Shown piece by piece: positions 22,345-35,324 of a stretch of DNA of 64,000 nucleotides. The stretch spans positions 13,589,099 to 13,653,098 of the forward strand of contig NW_025335505.1 of the NCBI RefSeq assembly GCF_004798865.1, in the 5' to 3' direction. Origin of the DNA: Varanus komodoensis (lineage: Eukaryota; Chordata; Lepidosauria; Squamata; Varanidae). Each line of letters opens with the position of its first letter. Position 1 is the stretch's first letter. The position numbers and the translations under genes were made by a program. Under the pieces are notes generated by a model. It searched no databases, was not told the origin of the DNA, and worked only from the letters and a program-made list of their open reading frames with translations.

Positions 22345-25300
22345 TGGAATAAGACAGATCAGCTCTCTTGATTTCCTTAAAAACAGTACATTCTTTCAGA
22401 TAGTTGTCTTTATTAAACATGAACTTAAGGTATATGCCATTGTCTTAACATTTTTACAAATAATTAAATAAAACAATTTCCGCATTAAGTTTTGAATGTA
22501 TTTGAATATAACATCTTGACTATATTGTGGGATTGATTTAATTTCCCGAAGCAAAGATTGCAGTTCAAATACTTTGTAGCTACTGGGAAAACTTTTGATA
22601 TATTTATACTCAACACACAATTGATGGATTACATTTTTAGTTCTGTTTAATAAATATGAGATATTTTGTGTGCTTTTTAGGAAGAATGTGTGTTGGGAAA
22701 TAAAAATGAGTCAAACATGGCAAATCAGATGACATTATTTAGAACACTGGGATCTTTTCCAGAAAATTTTGCATTTCTCCATCATTGATTCTACTGCTAT
22801 ATTACACACGTATACAAGGGTGAGAGCCTCATTGAACTCAGTTGGAGGTATATCTGAGTAAAGATGCGTAAGATACATAAGTCTGTGTGCAAGTCTGGTT
22901 TGTTTGAATGGAACTAAGAATGCTCTTCCATACAATGATATTTAATGAAGTAACTCACCTAGTTTTTGACAGATGTTACAGCCTGTTCCAAACCATTTTT
23001 ATTCAGAAGTTAAGAGGTATGGACTTTAGTAAGACTTTCTTTCTGGTATGTATGCACAAGAGTTCTGATTTAGGCATTTTTTATATTCTCTGAATTATGC
23101 CTAATATATTTTGATCAAGATAGTCCTGCCCAAATTAATGCACTTTATCTGTTATTTTATGTGCAAACCCTTTCCTTCTGAAAATAATAAAAATAAAACA
23201 AATATGTGTCATTTAGAAGTAAATTAATTTATGCAAATCCAATCAATTTCTATACCTGTCTCTGGTTTACATAATCATTTCATAGTTTAAAGGGCTGCTT
23301 GCAGAATTTGGACCTTTTTAGGACAATTTTAGAACTGTGTGTGTGTGTCCATATGCACACATGTGTAGTATATGTTAATCTTTTTATTCTTACAAAGTGT
23401 AACCAAATATTATTTTAAAATCTATGTGCCATACAACAGGTGATATGATCATATATGCTAGTGTAGAGTTATGCTTCATTAGCAGGCAAAAATGGAAGGG
23501 TAATTCATTCTCAGCTACACTGAGAAATGTAAAATATTCATAAACTCCATATTAATAAGTTATCATCCTCAGTGGTGTAGTTAATAGTTAAATTCATGGA
23601 GGTAGAAGGGACCCAAAAGGCAACTGAGGTTGTTAGGGCTACAGTCCTAAATATACTTACTAGAAGTAATTAGAGTATTTTTTTGTTTGTTTGTTTAATT
23701 TGGCCTTGGGAGGGTATTAGGATATTTGGTCACCAGCAAAAAAAGAACTGCCCAGGCAGGTTAGGGACTTTGCACCCTTTGGCAGCCCAGTTCCACCTGT
23801 GGAATGCTACCTTTAGTGGTAGTAAGCAAGTGTAAGATCCTGAAAAGTTAAGGAATTAAGACATTCCAGAGAGGAGGACAGCTTTGATTCTGCTATCACA
23901 TAATTCTGGTGAAGGGCCCAGATTGAGGCACTTAGCTATATCAGTCTGGGGCTGGCAGGGATAATCTTCCTCTTGCATTGCTTCCGGTGGAGCACTTTAA
24001 GGTAAGAGATACTCCAGTCTGAAAAGTCTGGCAAAAGTATCCCCTACCTTCTACCATGGTTGGTCTAAGCAGGCAAGCTTTGGCATTAAGTAGTGGATCC
24101 ACTGCTGTATTCCTTCCTGATTACATTCAGGATTGCGGTCCGCTACATGCACTATTGAACGGGGCATGATATTCCAGGCTTACAGAATTCCAGTTTAGAT
24201 CCCAGATGAAATAAGATGTCCTAGTCATTAGCTAGCTTCATTCTAGGGCTTCTTTCGAAGAGCTGGAAAAAGACTGTGGGGCAGGTCTAAACCTGATGTA
24301 TCCTGCTCCCAAGTGCCACAACTACAGCTCTTGCCTATGGATTGTACTGGAAATACAGAAGGTACAGGGGAATGTTGTGGATTCAAAGTCTAGATTCCCT
24401 GACCAGACAGATGGAGCCTATGCAGATGGATGGCATTGCACAGCAATTGGATCCTTGTACAGTACAGTGATAACTTAATTGGCTCCATTTGCACAAACAT
24501 TTTTTCTCTATTTCAGTGAACAGATAGAGCTGCAGCTTAGATTCACCTCTCTTCCACTGAAACCCAAGGTAGCTGTGAAGCTGAAACTTACAATAGCACA
24601 AGATATGAGCATACCTTATGCATATATGGCCCTTAACAACTGCAATTCCTTGGCATGTTGGAGCTTCAGTGAACTTTGGACGCATTTAACACATCATATT
24701 AAACTGATGAATTAATTCAGCATTCATGGAGTCTTATCATTTGCTTATCTATGATTTGGAGGCTCTTCTTCCACTGATATTTCACCTATCATTTCATGCT
24801 TGCAGTTGAAACCTATGGTTTCTTGCCCAATAATTTTTAATCACTTCTCTGTCATTTTTCAGTCCTCCAGCTTCCTGTTCGGCTTGATAGGAAATTATGC
24901 ATAACCAAAAATTTTGGTTGGTCTCACCTCTGCACATGATGGAACATTTAAATATACCTTGGGGTCCTATTTTGATCAATATGGCAGCAACTGGTTTGTG
25001 TCTATGTTTGTGTGTGTGTATAAAATTGTGCAGCTCAAATATAGCTGCAAAAAAGACATGTGGAGTAATGAGTAGCCTTAATCATGTTTCGATTTAGCAA
25101 CATTGTGTATTTTAGCTCAATATTCATTGACCATTTTTAAAAAGTAGAATGTGGTTTCTGTTTATTGTAGCATTACAATACCATAACTCTTTCATCATTA
25201 AAATGCACTGATTACTCATACTGTTGTAGTCCAGTGCTTTATGGGTTTCCTCTGAGTCAATTAGTCACAGTAATTACTTCAGTGGCTCTAGATTCACAGA

Positions 25301-28300
25301 CTTTAGCATTCTTACCTGCCCTATTCAGTCACATGATTTCCATCAAATGAGCAACATAACATTACAACAAAGTATTTATGAGGGTGGTTTTTGTCTAGCA
25401 TCAGAGCTGTGGACCACTGAGCAATTTTCAGTAAATTGATGCTTTTCTTTTTCTTTTTCTCTTTTATTTTTTTTCCTTTTTCTTTCCTTTTTATAACAAC
25501 CTCTGGAAACCTATTTCTCTGTATTAATGTATTTTGGAAGCAGAGTCCTGTAAGGAAAGCACTATGAACCAAATAGAGCTGCAAGCTATTTTGGATGCTT
25601 TACACTGAAATGGAACCATGCTACCAAACTATACATCAGTAATTTGCCAGCAATGCATAGGTTATGTAATGCTTACAAATTCAAGCTACAAATGTTAATG
25701 CACGCATAATATTGTAGTCACTTTTAAATAGCTTGAGGAACAAGGCATCTCATTCGGAAACTGGGTGTATTTTACAGAGAATACTGTGCTTTAATAAGGT
25801 GCTTAGTCACTGGTGGTGGTTAAGGTCAACAGAAAAGTTTCTGTTCTATTTTTTTCCTCTGGAATCCTGGATATTTTCTCTTTGCGGTTGCACTTGCTTG
25901 CTCATGTAAGTCCTGATTTTATTGTCAGCTATGCTACCAGCACAGATGAGTCAGTTCACCTAGTTAAAAGCTCTGCAATTGGCACATCTTTCTTCAGCTC
26001 TGTGAGCTTTTCCATTCATTGAAAGGAAAATAGCAATTCTGAATGTTTAAAGATGGACACCCATGAAAAACTAGCCTTTTGAATGAAGTGACTAGGAAAG
26101 CTTATGAACACCGAGCAGGATCCTAGACCACATAAAATACGTGCTTCAATTACCATAGTTCCTGCCAAAAGTCAGAACATTTAAAGTCACATCAGACTTG
26201 TGGAACCAATGCAGAATGTTGTGACTGGCTTGATATATCTGAATTTATATTCCAAGATAGTCCTAGACCTGCTAAGGGTCGATGCACTCATTGCAGATTA
26301 CTACACAGATGCTGCTGCAGAATGTTTTTGCTTCCTGTACAATTGCACAGTATGCAGATCAATGATTATGCTGCTGCAAATTATATGGTGACATGAAAGC
26401 TATACAGTCTTCACAGTAAGCATCTACAGATACAAAATGAACTAGTTCTCTTCTAGGCTGTTAAATTATTTGATCATTCAGAGATAGAAGGCAAATCACT
26501 GATTAAGACAATCTGCTATTGTCTTAATAGCAGATTCATAAAGGTATGAAAAATTACATGTCGACAACAACAATTTCAGTAATAGAAGCAGATATTCATG
26601 GCTATTGATCCAAATGAATCTGAGTCAGTCTTGCAAATCAGAAAGCAACACATACAGCACACACATGACTGTGTGTATCCAAGTTGACATTTGTGCTGGG
26701 TATGTGAAAACCATGTTGAACATCAGCGGTGGGTGTGAAACATATACCACCTAACAACAGGGACTGATCTCTCTGGAGATAACATGTGAAGAAGGAGGTA
26801 AGGAATAGTTTAGTTGAGGGAAAGTAGTAACCTTCATAGGGAAGAGGTATGAAAATCACATACATAGACTCTCTCGCTGTAGAAAAGATATAGTTTGGGA
26901 TTAGTTATATACAATGGAGTTCCCTGTCAATTGGGGCAGGGGAATAACTTAGAGATTCCCTGAATAAGAGAGAAAACAAGTGCAAATGTTATTCTGTTGG
27001 CCTTGCCTCTGAATCCTCACAATGTAAGCTTCTTCCTGTTATTCATTGGATCAGTATCAGTCTGTGAACATAAAGACGACAGTGTCAAAGTTTCTTATGT
27101 ACTATGTTAGACACTTACTGAGGTAGGTGGGTAGTGTGAGAGTTTACTTCTCTGTGAGGGTAAGGGAGGTACTCTGCCTCTCAGGAGACAGGTCAGACAG
27201 TAAACTGGGTGTACCTTTTTACAAAATACTGAACCCTAACCCCTCCCCCCAAAAAAGTTTTTGTTTTTTGTTTAAGGAGAATGGATACATACACAGTGAC
27301 CCCAGCATATTCACCATAAACTGTTTGGTACTGTTGTGAATGTTCACATTAAACTTATTTCACTACTAAAACAGTAAAAAAAAGTTTTGCATTAGCCACT
27401 TCATTGAGACTACATGAACTGAATTTTCTTTGTATGGGTATTTTGATTAGCAGACAATTTGAGAAATATATGTAGTGTGTAGAGGCCAATTTGAATTAAA
27501 GGCATGTATCAGCTAGTTCAGCATTGTGTCAAAAGTATTTGCCAGGTACTCTTTGGCAAACCCTGCCACTGCTATTGAGTCATATATAATGCTGTGACAA
27601 AGGGCCAAAACAGACACTGCTTTCAATCTGAATCTAGCAGTGCTCCCTCCATAATTACTCTCCAGGGGTTGACCCATATCTTAAAAGCCCCACTGCTTCC
27701 TCTGCAAGGATCCTGATCTAGTTTGGGCCCTCTGCACCTTTTTTAAAGGATGTAGTTCCGAGGTTCACATTTAAAGTAATTATTGTTTGGGTTCAGAGTT
27801 CACACTGAATCATTGTAAATGCCAGAATATCTCCTTTTAACATTTGGCTGCAATCCTTCAGTGGGAGACTTGCCATTCATTTCTATGAGAGCAGATCGCA
27901 TTTAGCTTTGTTGTCGATGCTGTAATGATGCTGCAGTGAAAAACATGTTCCCTCAAATTAAACCTTAGGTCAAATACTTAAGATCATAAAAAGCTTCACT
28001 TGCTTATCCCTTGATGCTTTCATCTTCCAGGCATATCCACTGCTGGGATGATAAAAAGATAGATTTGGTTTAAAGGCATCTTGGGGATACTCACCTACAT
28101 AACTGATTCTAGGTATGAGTTAGAGTGCAAGTCTGAAAACTTACCTGTCTAATATCAGATTGTGATATTGATCCAGTTGATTTCCTACCCACTGAACTGC
28201 ATTTTAAATTTCTTATTGACAAATATCCATTTTGTTGAAGGAGATACATTGATAATGGCCCATTGCAACCCCTCACATATTCAAGGCACACTAGAGTGTT

Positions 28301-28737
28301 TTGCTTTGTTTTTTCCCCCTCTTCTGCTCCACCTGTAACAGCTGCTGCCCTGTTCTTTAGCTGTAACTGAACTTTTAATGGATTGGCTTCATATTTCTTC
28401 ATAGCCAGAGGGCTTTCAGTGCTGTTATTAAAATTGGGAATGGACAGAAGGAGACGTTTACTGCAATTTATTCGAGATGAAAATGTAGAAAGCCCAGCAA
28501 TCAGATGCTTGTTTATATATGTGTGTGACAATGACAATATTTAAGAGAAGGATACAGAGCGAACAGTTGGAGGCACAAGTAGGGTTCCACATATTAATAG
28601 AACATACATGAGCTAGGCAGTACCACTTTAGTCCAGCTCTTCCTCTTCCTCTTGCTGCAACACACATGCGCACGCACACGGAGAAATTTAAATTTCAGTA
28701 TTTTAAAAAGCTAAATTACTGAACCCATTAGTAACTG
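22345..28737. other. Unassigned intron sequence
   Basis: 6.4 kb with no supported gene. It contains a short GT run (23338-23348), a polypyrimidine stretch (25443-25495), a possible CAGAAGTAAG-family scrap (22810-22870) and the double hairpin at 26502-26536. A 142-codon minus-strand frame at 28109-28537 has no family features. Confidence 0.6.
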
Positions 28738-29372
28738 TATTATTTATTTATTAAAAGCTTTTGTATGCTGTCCTATTATACAAGATCCCAGGACGGCTTA
28801 CAATATTTAAAAACAATTAAAAACGACAATTTCAATAAATAATAGAACAGAACAGAACAAAACAATAAATCACAAAACAAACAGAGCGACTAAACTTAAC
28901 AGCTGTAAAATGTTAAAATGCTGTTTAAATAAAAAGGTTTTGGCCTGGCAAGAGTATAAACTTGGCACCAGACGTACTTCTCTGGGGAGTACATTCCAGA
29001 GTCTGGGCGCCACAGCAGAGAAGGCGCTACTCCGAGTTGATGAACTTTTTACCTCTCTTAGAGAGGGTTCCTGGAGCAGAGCTTCTCCCATAGATCTTAA
29101 GGGGTTGCAAGGGCATATAAGGAAGAAGACATTCCTTCAGGTATCCTGGTCCCAAGCTGTTTAGGGCTTTATAGGTCAAAACCAGCACCTTGAATTGGGC
29201 CCAGACTTCAACTGGAAGCCAGAGGAGCTGGTAGAGGACCAGTGTTATGTGAGAGTAACGGCCAGTCCCCGTCAGCACCCTGGCAGATCTATTCTGTACC
29301 AGTTGCAGGATCTGGACCGTTTTCAAGGGCAGCCTCATATAGAGTGCACTGCAGTAATCCAAGCAAGTATTA
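28738..29372 (-). mobile_element. L2-type LINE, ORF2 carboxyl end and 3' UTR
   Basis: Minus strand: MDYCSALYMRLPLKTVQILQLVQNRSARVLTGTGRYSHITLVLYQLLWLPVEVWAQFKVLVLTYKALNSLGPGYLKE, then, after a frame change, EALLQEPSLREVKSSSTRSSAFSAVAPRLWNVLPREVRLVPSLYSCQAKTFLFKQHFN. This is the standard carboxyl end of squamate L2-like ORF2 (LDYCNALYxGLPLK...LQLVQNxAARLLTG...FSAVAPRLWNALPREV). The 3' UTR ends in TAAA/TAAATAAATAA at 28738-28755. One frameshift; otherwise well kept. Confidence 0.93.
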
Positions 29373-29518
29373 GTACTTCATATTCCCAGGGGAAAACTGT
29401 AATTCACCCTGAGTCTTCTGTGACATGAAAACTGTAATTTAGCTATGTTTTGTAATTATTTGCTTTATCCCTTCTAATATGGACTGTGGTTATGACTGTT
29501 CAAAACATAAGTTTGGAC

Positions 29519-29720
29519 ATTTTATTTATTTGTTTGTTAGATTTACACCTGCCCTTCATAAGATCCCAAGGTGGCTTTCTCAAAGTTAAAATTACCGTAA
29601 ACTAAACTGAGATAAAAACATCACAACACCACAATATAAAAGAATAGTGGGCAGAATTAAAACTAGTACCAAGCAATAAAAAGCCATGTTCAGTGGATTA
29701 AAAAGCCTGGGGAATTTTTT
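29519..29720 (-). mobile_element. L2-type LINE 3' UTR
   Basis: Begins (plus strand) TTTTATTTATTTGTTTGTTAG, then TTTACACCTGCCCTTCATAAGATCCCAAGGTGGC, the reversed LINE tail with its ACCTTGGGATC stem, followed by A-rich 3' UTR (AAAACATCACAACACC). Different subfamily from the neighbour at 28738 to judge by the stem sequence. Confidence 0.75.
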
Positions 29721-30618
29721 AAAAGGGTCTTTTCTCAATAGCAATCACCCCTGCCCGCCCCTCCCCCTTCAGACCCCCTGCAATTGCTTCCTGGTTTGTT
29801 TACACACTTGTGTGGTTTATTAAGCCAGGATTCCTGGATTAACATGAAGCCCAGTTGTTATCATGGAAAGAGTACTCTTTAATAAAACATAGAAGGTGAT
29901 TATTAACAGTGTTTGGAATTGAAATCCTTTTAATTAGCACTTTGCAGCATAGTGCATTAATGTTTCACTGGGCTTTCCCCCAAAATGTCTCCTACAGTCT
30001 CCAAGAATGGAGTGAAGTGAAGTGAGTGGTCTTTCTGTCCATCCCAAATTTTACCTCAAGGGACAGCAGTTTTATTTCCAGTGAAAAATGTTAGCAATTA
30101 CAGCTACTCTTTTTTTGTTTTCAGCTTTGTAAACCAAGCCCTAAGGGATGCGGAGCATACCAGCACAATGTAGAACAGTCCCAAGGCTGGTTTGAATTAC
30201 TCGGGAGGCTTCAAGACTGTAAACGTAATTGGGAAAAAAAATACAAAGGCTGTTAAAAGCAAACTTTCCTTTCAGTCGACTCAACTCAGGCAGCTGATAG
30301 GCTGATCATCAGTTTTCAGAAAGACAAATCAGTTCTACTTTTCCACAAACATGTGGTTGCCTGTACAAAAAACTCCAGTAGTTTGTATTTTTCTTAGTAA
30401 TCAGTATTTTGATCTAAGTTTGTGTTGGTTTTAGTTCTGTTTTCATTGAGAATATTCTGAAATTCAGGTCAGTGTCAGAATCAATTCCATACATAATACA
30501 CTGTAATCGTGTTATGGTTGTGCATAGTCACAGAAATGATAAGCATTTCTCATGGAAGGCAGTGGCTAAAGCTATCATATGCAGTATTACATTGCGCATT
30601 GAACATAACTGTGTCTGT
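29721..30618. other. Unassigned intron sequence
   Basis: No gene or repeat recognised. 29880-29990 (TTAACAGTGTTTGGAATTG...CCTTTTAATTAGCACTTTGCAGC) is AT-rich, repeat-free, ATTA-bearing sequence of the kind often conserved. Confidence 0.55.
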
Positions 30619-30795
30619 CATAAGGCCAGTGTGGTGTAATGGTTAAGGAGGAGCACTGGGACTCAGGCAATCTGAATTCTAGTCTCTGCTCAGCCCTGGG
30701 GCCAATTGAGTGACTTTGGGCCAGTCACAGACTCCTGTGGGGATAATACTGAGAGCAAGAGGAGAATGATGCAAGACACCTTGAGTTCTTTTTTT
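30619..30795 (+). mobile_element. MIR-like tRNA-derived CORE-SINE
   Basis: GGCCAGTGTGGTGTAATGGTTAAGGAGGAGCACTGGGACTC is the tRNA-like head (A box GTGTAATGGTTAAGG). GAATTCTAGTC is a degenerate B box. GAGTGACTTTGGGCCAGTCAC is the conserved CORE/MIR segment. The 3' end is decayed after TGTGGGGATAATACTGAG. MIR-type SINEs use L2 machinery, and L2 copies surround it. Confidence 0.88.
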
Positions 30796-32059
30796 GAAAT
30801 GTAACAATGTCTCCTGGAAAAGGGCTTAGCTGCCTGGCTGGAATCCTAAGCAAAATCACTCCATTGTGCAACATTTTGTTGCACCAAGTTCCACTTGCAC
30901 ATTCTGTATGCCTGCTTCCCTTGTTATGTTATTGTGCACCTACCTCACTGTAGTCATTAGGTAATACATTTCTTTTCCATTTAGATTTTTTTTTCCTTTT
31001 CTGAGCATTGTTACTACCACCTCTGCCAGCACCACCATGCCGTCACTTATTTAGTTACACCATTTTCTCCAAAAGCAGATGGATGCCAGTGCATTTTCCC
31101 TCAATGTGCGTGTCCATTGCATCCATCGGGAAGAAACCTGCAACCTTCTACCCTGCAACTATCCACCATCCTGTAAGCTCTGTGTTCTCTCCCTTGAGGT
31201 TTGCACCCTCTTCCTAGATTCTTAACATGGTATTTATTTGAAAATGCAGCATGTGGATGATGAGGATGAGATGATCACAGTCATGTGGGAACTTCAGGAA
31301 ATGCTTCCTAGTTTACAATCATCTCCATGTGCAAGGCAGATAAACCAGTCCCATATTTTGAACCTGCAGTGTCTCATCACCCACTTTTCAGTTTAGCCTA
31401 TGGCTTGGCCATGGCTAAAAATGCAGCAGTGGTTGCCAGGAAAAGGGAAAAAGAACACAGTGGCTAGCAGGGACTCAGGTGGTGCTTTTCTCCATAGTAC
31501 CAAAATACTTAGGGGTGGCTGCTCAGTAAAATTCCAGTTTTGGAAAGTGAGACAAATGTTTTCACTGGACAGGTTATCTTATTCAGTACCTCTAACTTCA
31601 TCATCTAAGTTGTTAGTGGAGTTCTTGTTATTTTTGATGTATATGCATGATAAGTTGTTTCTGCGGTCTCCATTATGGCTTTCTGCTTGCACCATATTTG
31701 GTTTCATCCAATGTTGTACCACTGGAAAGGAATTCATGGAAGCAGATTTCCTAGATCACTTCTTTCCCCATAGCCGCATAAAATGTCAGAAAAACTCCTG
31801 ACATGTTCCTCAGCCTGAGTTGGAGTAGGGGATGCCATTACACTCATACCTTAGCTTGCTGCTGTGGGGACAGAATACTGCCCCTAGAAAGGCCTTTTGG
31901 CTGCTCCTTCATGCCTTATGTGCTTACACAATTTTGGATTCAACCTTGTAGACCTTTCAGCTGAAGCAAACACTAACTGTATAAAAGTATGTTTTATTTC
32001 ATTTGTTTATTTTGACTTTGTTTCTCTTTCCCTTTCTTCTGATGCCTCTTCCTCTATCC
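30796..32059. other. Unassigned intron sequence
   Basis: No gene or clear repeat. A 133-codon plus-strand frame (31400-31801) shows no recognisable features. Confidence 0.6.
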
Positions 32060-32367
32060 CATGAGTCCTCAAACTATAGCCCAGGGGCTGGATCTGGCCC
32101 ACCATACCCATTTATCGAGCCCGCCATGCCCATTTGGACCCATGTGTGGGCAGGCGGCAGTTTGCTTGTTCAAAGAAAACCATCTCCAAGCAAGCAAGCC
32201 GCTGCCTCGTGCACCCGCCTCGCGGCACATGCCCACCTCCACCTCCCCTTGCTGTACACCCCTCCCCCATACCAGTCCGCACACACCGCCGGCACCACCT
32301 TTCCAGCCCACACCCAGCACCGGCACCTTTCAACTGGCCCCATGGTTAAAAAGTTTGAGGACCCCTG
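32060..32367. mobile_element. hAT-like non-autonomous DNA transposon, GC-rich
   Basis: 308 bp from CATGAGTCCTCAAACT to AGTTTGAGGACCCCTG (inverted ends, three mismatches over 16). Flanks CTCTATCC (32052-32059) and CTCTAGCC (32368-32375) form an 8-bp duplication with one mismatch. The interior is strongly C-rich on the plus strand, unlike its surroundings, and opens several meaningless frames (for example the proline-rich 130 and 120 codon ones). Confidence 0.87.
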
Positions 32368-32619
32368 CTCTAGCCCATGGGTATGTGTATTGTGAGTTAC
32401 GATGCTTTGTACTCTGTATATAATATATTCAGGCCAGTCTCTATGTATGAACCTACTAGTGCTGCGAAGAGTGAATCTTATAACATCCCTTTATTTTCTC
32501 TTTCCATTTTGAGTCAGGATTTGGAACCCTACAGTGAAATACCATCTAGTCATTTCAGTCAGGCATGGAAACAGCCTTGGTCAACCAATATGATGACTGA
32601 TTCCAGAGAAAAGATAGGG

Positions 32620-33906
32620 GAACTGTGACAGTGTTGATTCTCTTGGACTTCTCAGTGGCTTTTGATACCATTGGCCATGGTACCCTTCTGGGGTGACTCT
32701 CTGAGTTGGAATAGTAGGAGGTAATGCATAGTGTTGGTTCTACTCCTACTTGTAGGACAGTCTACCAAATAGTGATGCCTGAGGAATATTGTTCAACCCA
32801 GTAAATTCTCCAGAAGGGTCGGTTCTGTCCCTCATGCTATTTAACAGTTACATGAAACTGTTGAGTGGTGTCATCAGGAGTTTTGGAATGCACTGCCATC
32901 AGTGTGCTCTGTTCTCTTTCTCCATCAGCAGGTGAGACTGTGGATGTGCTAAACTGGTGTCTGGCTGAGCCAATGGACTGGATGAGGGTCAATAAACTGA
33001 AGCTCAGTTCAGGCAAGATTGAGATGCTGTTCATGCGTCACTTCTCTGACCAGATGAAGAGTGTTTAATTTGTTTTAGAGGATGTTATGCTCCCTGTGAA
33101 GGAACAGGTTTACAGCTTGGGCAATCTACTTTAGTCATCTTTGCCACTTGAGATTTCCATGGCCTCAGTGGCTTGGAGTGCCTTTTAATAGTTTCAGCTG
33201 ATGACCCAGCTGTGGCTCTAACTGGACAAGGGTAGCCTGGTTTCAGTAATCTGCTCCCTGATAATCCCTGAATAGCGCTCACACTGCATCACACTCGACA
33301 TGGGGCTGCCTTTGAAGACTGTTCATACAACTCATACAAAATGCAGCAGACAGATTACTAGGACCTCTAGGTCCAAAACCTCTTGTGCCCTTGGTTGCCT
33401 GTATGCTTCTATGCCCAATTCAAGGTACTGATTTTAAACTATAAAGCCTTATGCTGCTTGCAACCACAGTACTTGATGAAGTCCCTCTCCCTGCTATAAT
33501 CCAATTGGATAGTATGCTCAGCATCCAGAGCCTTCCTCCAAGTGCCAGGATTGAGGCAGGCTCAGAAGGAAGCTACAAAAAGGCAGGATTTCTCTGTGGT
33601 AGCCCCCCATCTACAGAATGACCTTCCCATTACAACATACTTGGCATTAATCTAGTTATCTTTTCAGTGCCTAAGATGGCCCTCTATGACTAGGCTATAA
33701 TAGATATACTGAGTTACCCAACACCAGTCCCAAGTGTTTATCTTTTACATGGCCATTCTTTGCTGTATGTTTTAGCTATTTTGTTTTTATTTTTTAATAT
33801 TTCTTTGAATAAGAATTTTTGCCATTTTTATTCGTATGTTATTGCACTCTGTGTAAACTACACAGAGAGCTTTGACTGTTGGGTGGTAGAGAAATGAAAT
33901 AAATAA
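32620..33906 (+). mobile_element. L2-type LINE, RT region to 3' end
   Basis: Plus strand with frameshifts: VLILLDFSVAFDTIGHGTLL (RT motif VLLDLSAAFDTIDH), GSVLSLMLFNSYMK (GSVLSPMLFNIYMK), CHQ directly followed by a deletion removing the catalytic YADD, then AGETVDVLNWCLAEPMDWMRVNKLKLSSGKIEMLF. The RT thumb and carboxyl parts follow in pieces (ALYKMQQTDY..., FSVVAPHLQNDLPITTYLALI). Ends with TTGGGTGGTAGAGAAATGAAATAAATAA. About 1.3 kb, old. Confidence 0.88.
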
Positions 33907-34251
33907 TTTCTAATGGTCTCATGTTATAAAAAGAATTAGCAAGGAAATATAATAAGCCTGAAACTTAAATACCTAATGTACCTATTCAAAGTGGGACAGG
34001 ATCCAAGTATTGATCTGCTAACACAAGTGATGTGGCACTAGCAAAAACTAGCTTCAGGAGGAGAATCCAACTAAAGTTATATTTGCAAAATTTAGTTGTG
34101 CAAGCAGTTGTACAATACATTGTGCAAGTGGCAGTACATTATACTTGTGCAAGCTGTTGTATAACCAGTTACACAACAGGTTGTTCAAGTGCAATACTCA
34201 GCCATGCGTGTGTGATGGAAAGATTTGACAGAGCTCTGCTAATGTTACTTC
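33907..34251. other. Unassigned intron sequence
   Basis: 34080-34200 repeats short GTTGTGCAAG / GTTGTACAAT / GTTGTATAAC units; otherwise nothing recognised. Confidence 0.5.
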
Positions 34252-35235
34252 ATTGAATCATAAACTCATAGAATAGTAGAGTTGGACGGGGCCAGAGAAC
34301 TATCGCATTCAACGCCCTGCTATTACAGGACACTAGGATACATCATCCTATTCAGATGACTTTTTAGACACTTTAGTTTGTAGTGAGTGAGAGTCTAGAA
34401 CTTGCCCAGCTAATACTTTCCATTTCAATTTGCAGAAGAGCATTGTTGGATATTGTCCTTGGTTTTGGGCATCACCGCATCTCATGGAAGTGAATTCCAA
34501 ATTTAACCACTCTGTTATCTCTCCTGAATCTCACACCGATCAATTTCATGGGCAGCACCCAGGTTCTGTTATTATGGGAAGAGGAGAAAACAGTTTCCTT
34601 CTCTACTTGCTCAGCATCATACATATTTCTGTGCACTTCTCTAACGTTTTCTTCATTTCACCTTTTTTCTAAGCTAAACAATCTCAGCAGTTTAAAACTT
34701 CCTTTTAAGTGAATTGCTTCAATCCCATGGAGTTTGTCTTTTTCACAGCATTTGCCACTGGGTCCATATTTTCATCAAGCTGTCAACCACAATCCCACGA
34801 TCCCTTTCTTGGTCAGTCACTGCTAGCTCAGATCACCTCAGCCTATAATTGAAGATGTTTTGTGTGTCTACATGTGTTGTTACAGCACATATCACTTGAC
34901 ACTTACATTGAACCACATTTACTATTTTGATGCATTTGGTGTGATCCTTCTGAAGCACCTTCAATCCCTTTTGGTTTTAACCAACTTAAATAATTTGATG
35001 TCAGTCATAAACTTGGCCACTTCCAGATAATTTCTGACTAAATTGAAAAATATTCATTGTAATCACATCCCTGTGGGGATCCTACTATTTACATTCCTGT
35101 ACTGGGAGAATTGAGTATTTATTTCTGCTAGGTCCTTTCTGTTCTTTATGGAGCCATAAAAAGAACATTTTCTGTTATTTCAAGACTGCTAAGTTTTCTC
35201 AAGAGTCTTTGGTGAAGGACTTTTACTTTAAAAAA
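34252..35235 (-). mobile_element. CR1 LINE, about 1 kb of ORF2 and 3' UTR
   Basis: On the plus strand the element runs reversed: 3' end AATCATAAACTCATAGAATAG, then GTGAATTCCAAATTTAACCACTCTG, CTCCTGAATCTC...CAATTTCATGGG, CTAAGCTAAACAATC, ATCAAGCTGTCAACCACAATCCCACGATCC, TTACATTGAACCACATTTAC, ATTTGATGTCAGTCATAAACTTGGCCACTT, CCCTGTGGGGATCC and CAAGAGTCTTTGGTGAAGGACTTT. These are the successive CR1 RT and 3' motifs. Heavily decayed; no long frame left. Confidence 0.85.
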
Positions 35236-35324
35236 AACCCCTGTCCTGTGCAATAGTCTATGCTTTAACCATCTAGTGCTTGTCACTAGCTTCCTAGGTC
35301 ACTCTGTGGTAGAAATTTTTCCTA

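Noticed and set aside
28109-28537. 142-codon minus-strand frame
   Set aside because: No recognisable motif and no splice context; treated as chance.
32003-32423. Overlapping proline- and glycine-rich frames on both strands
   Set aside because: Caused by the GC-rich hAT-like element; no conserved domain.
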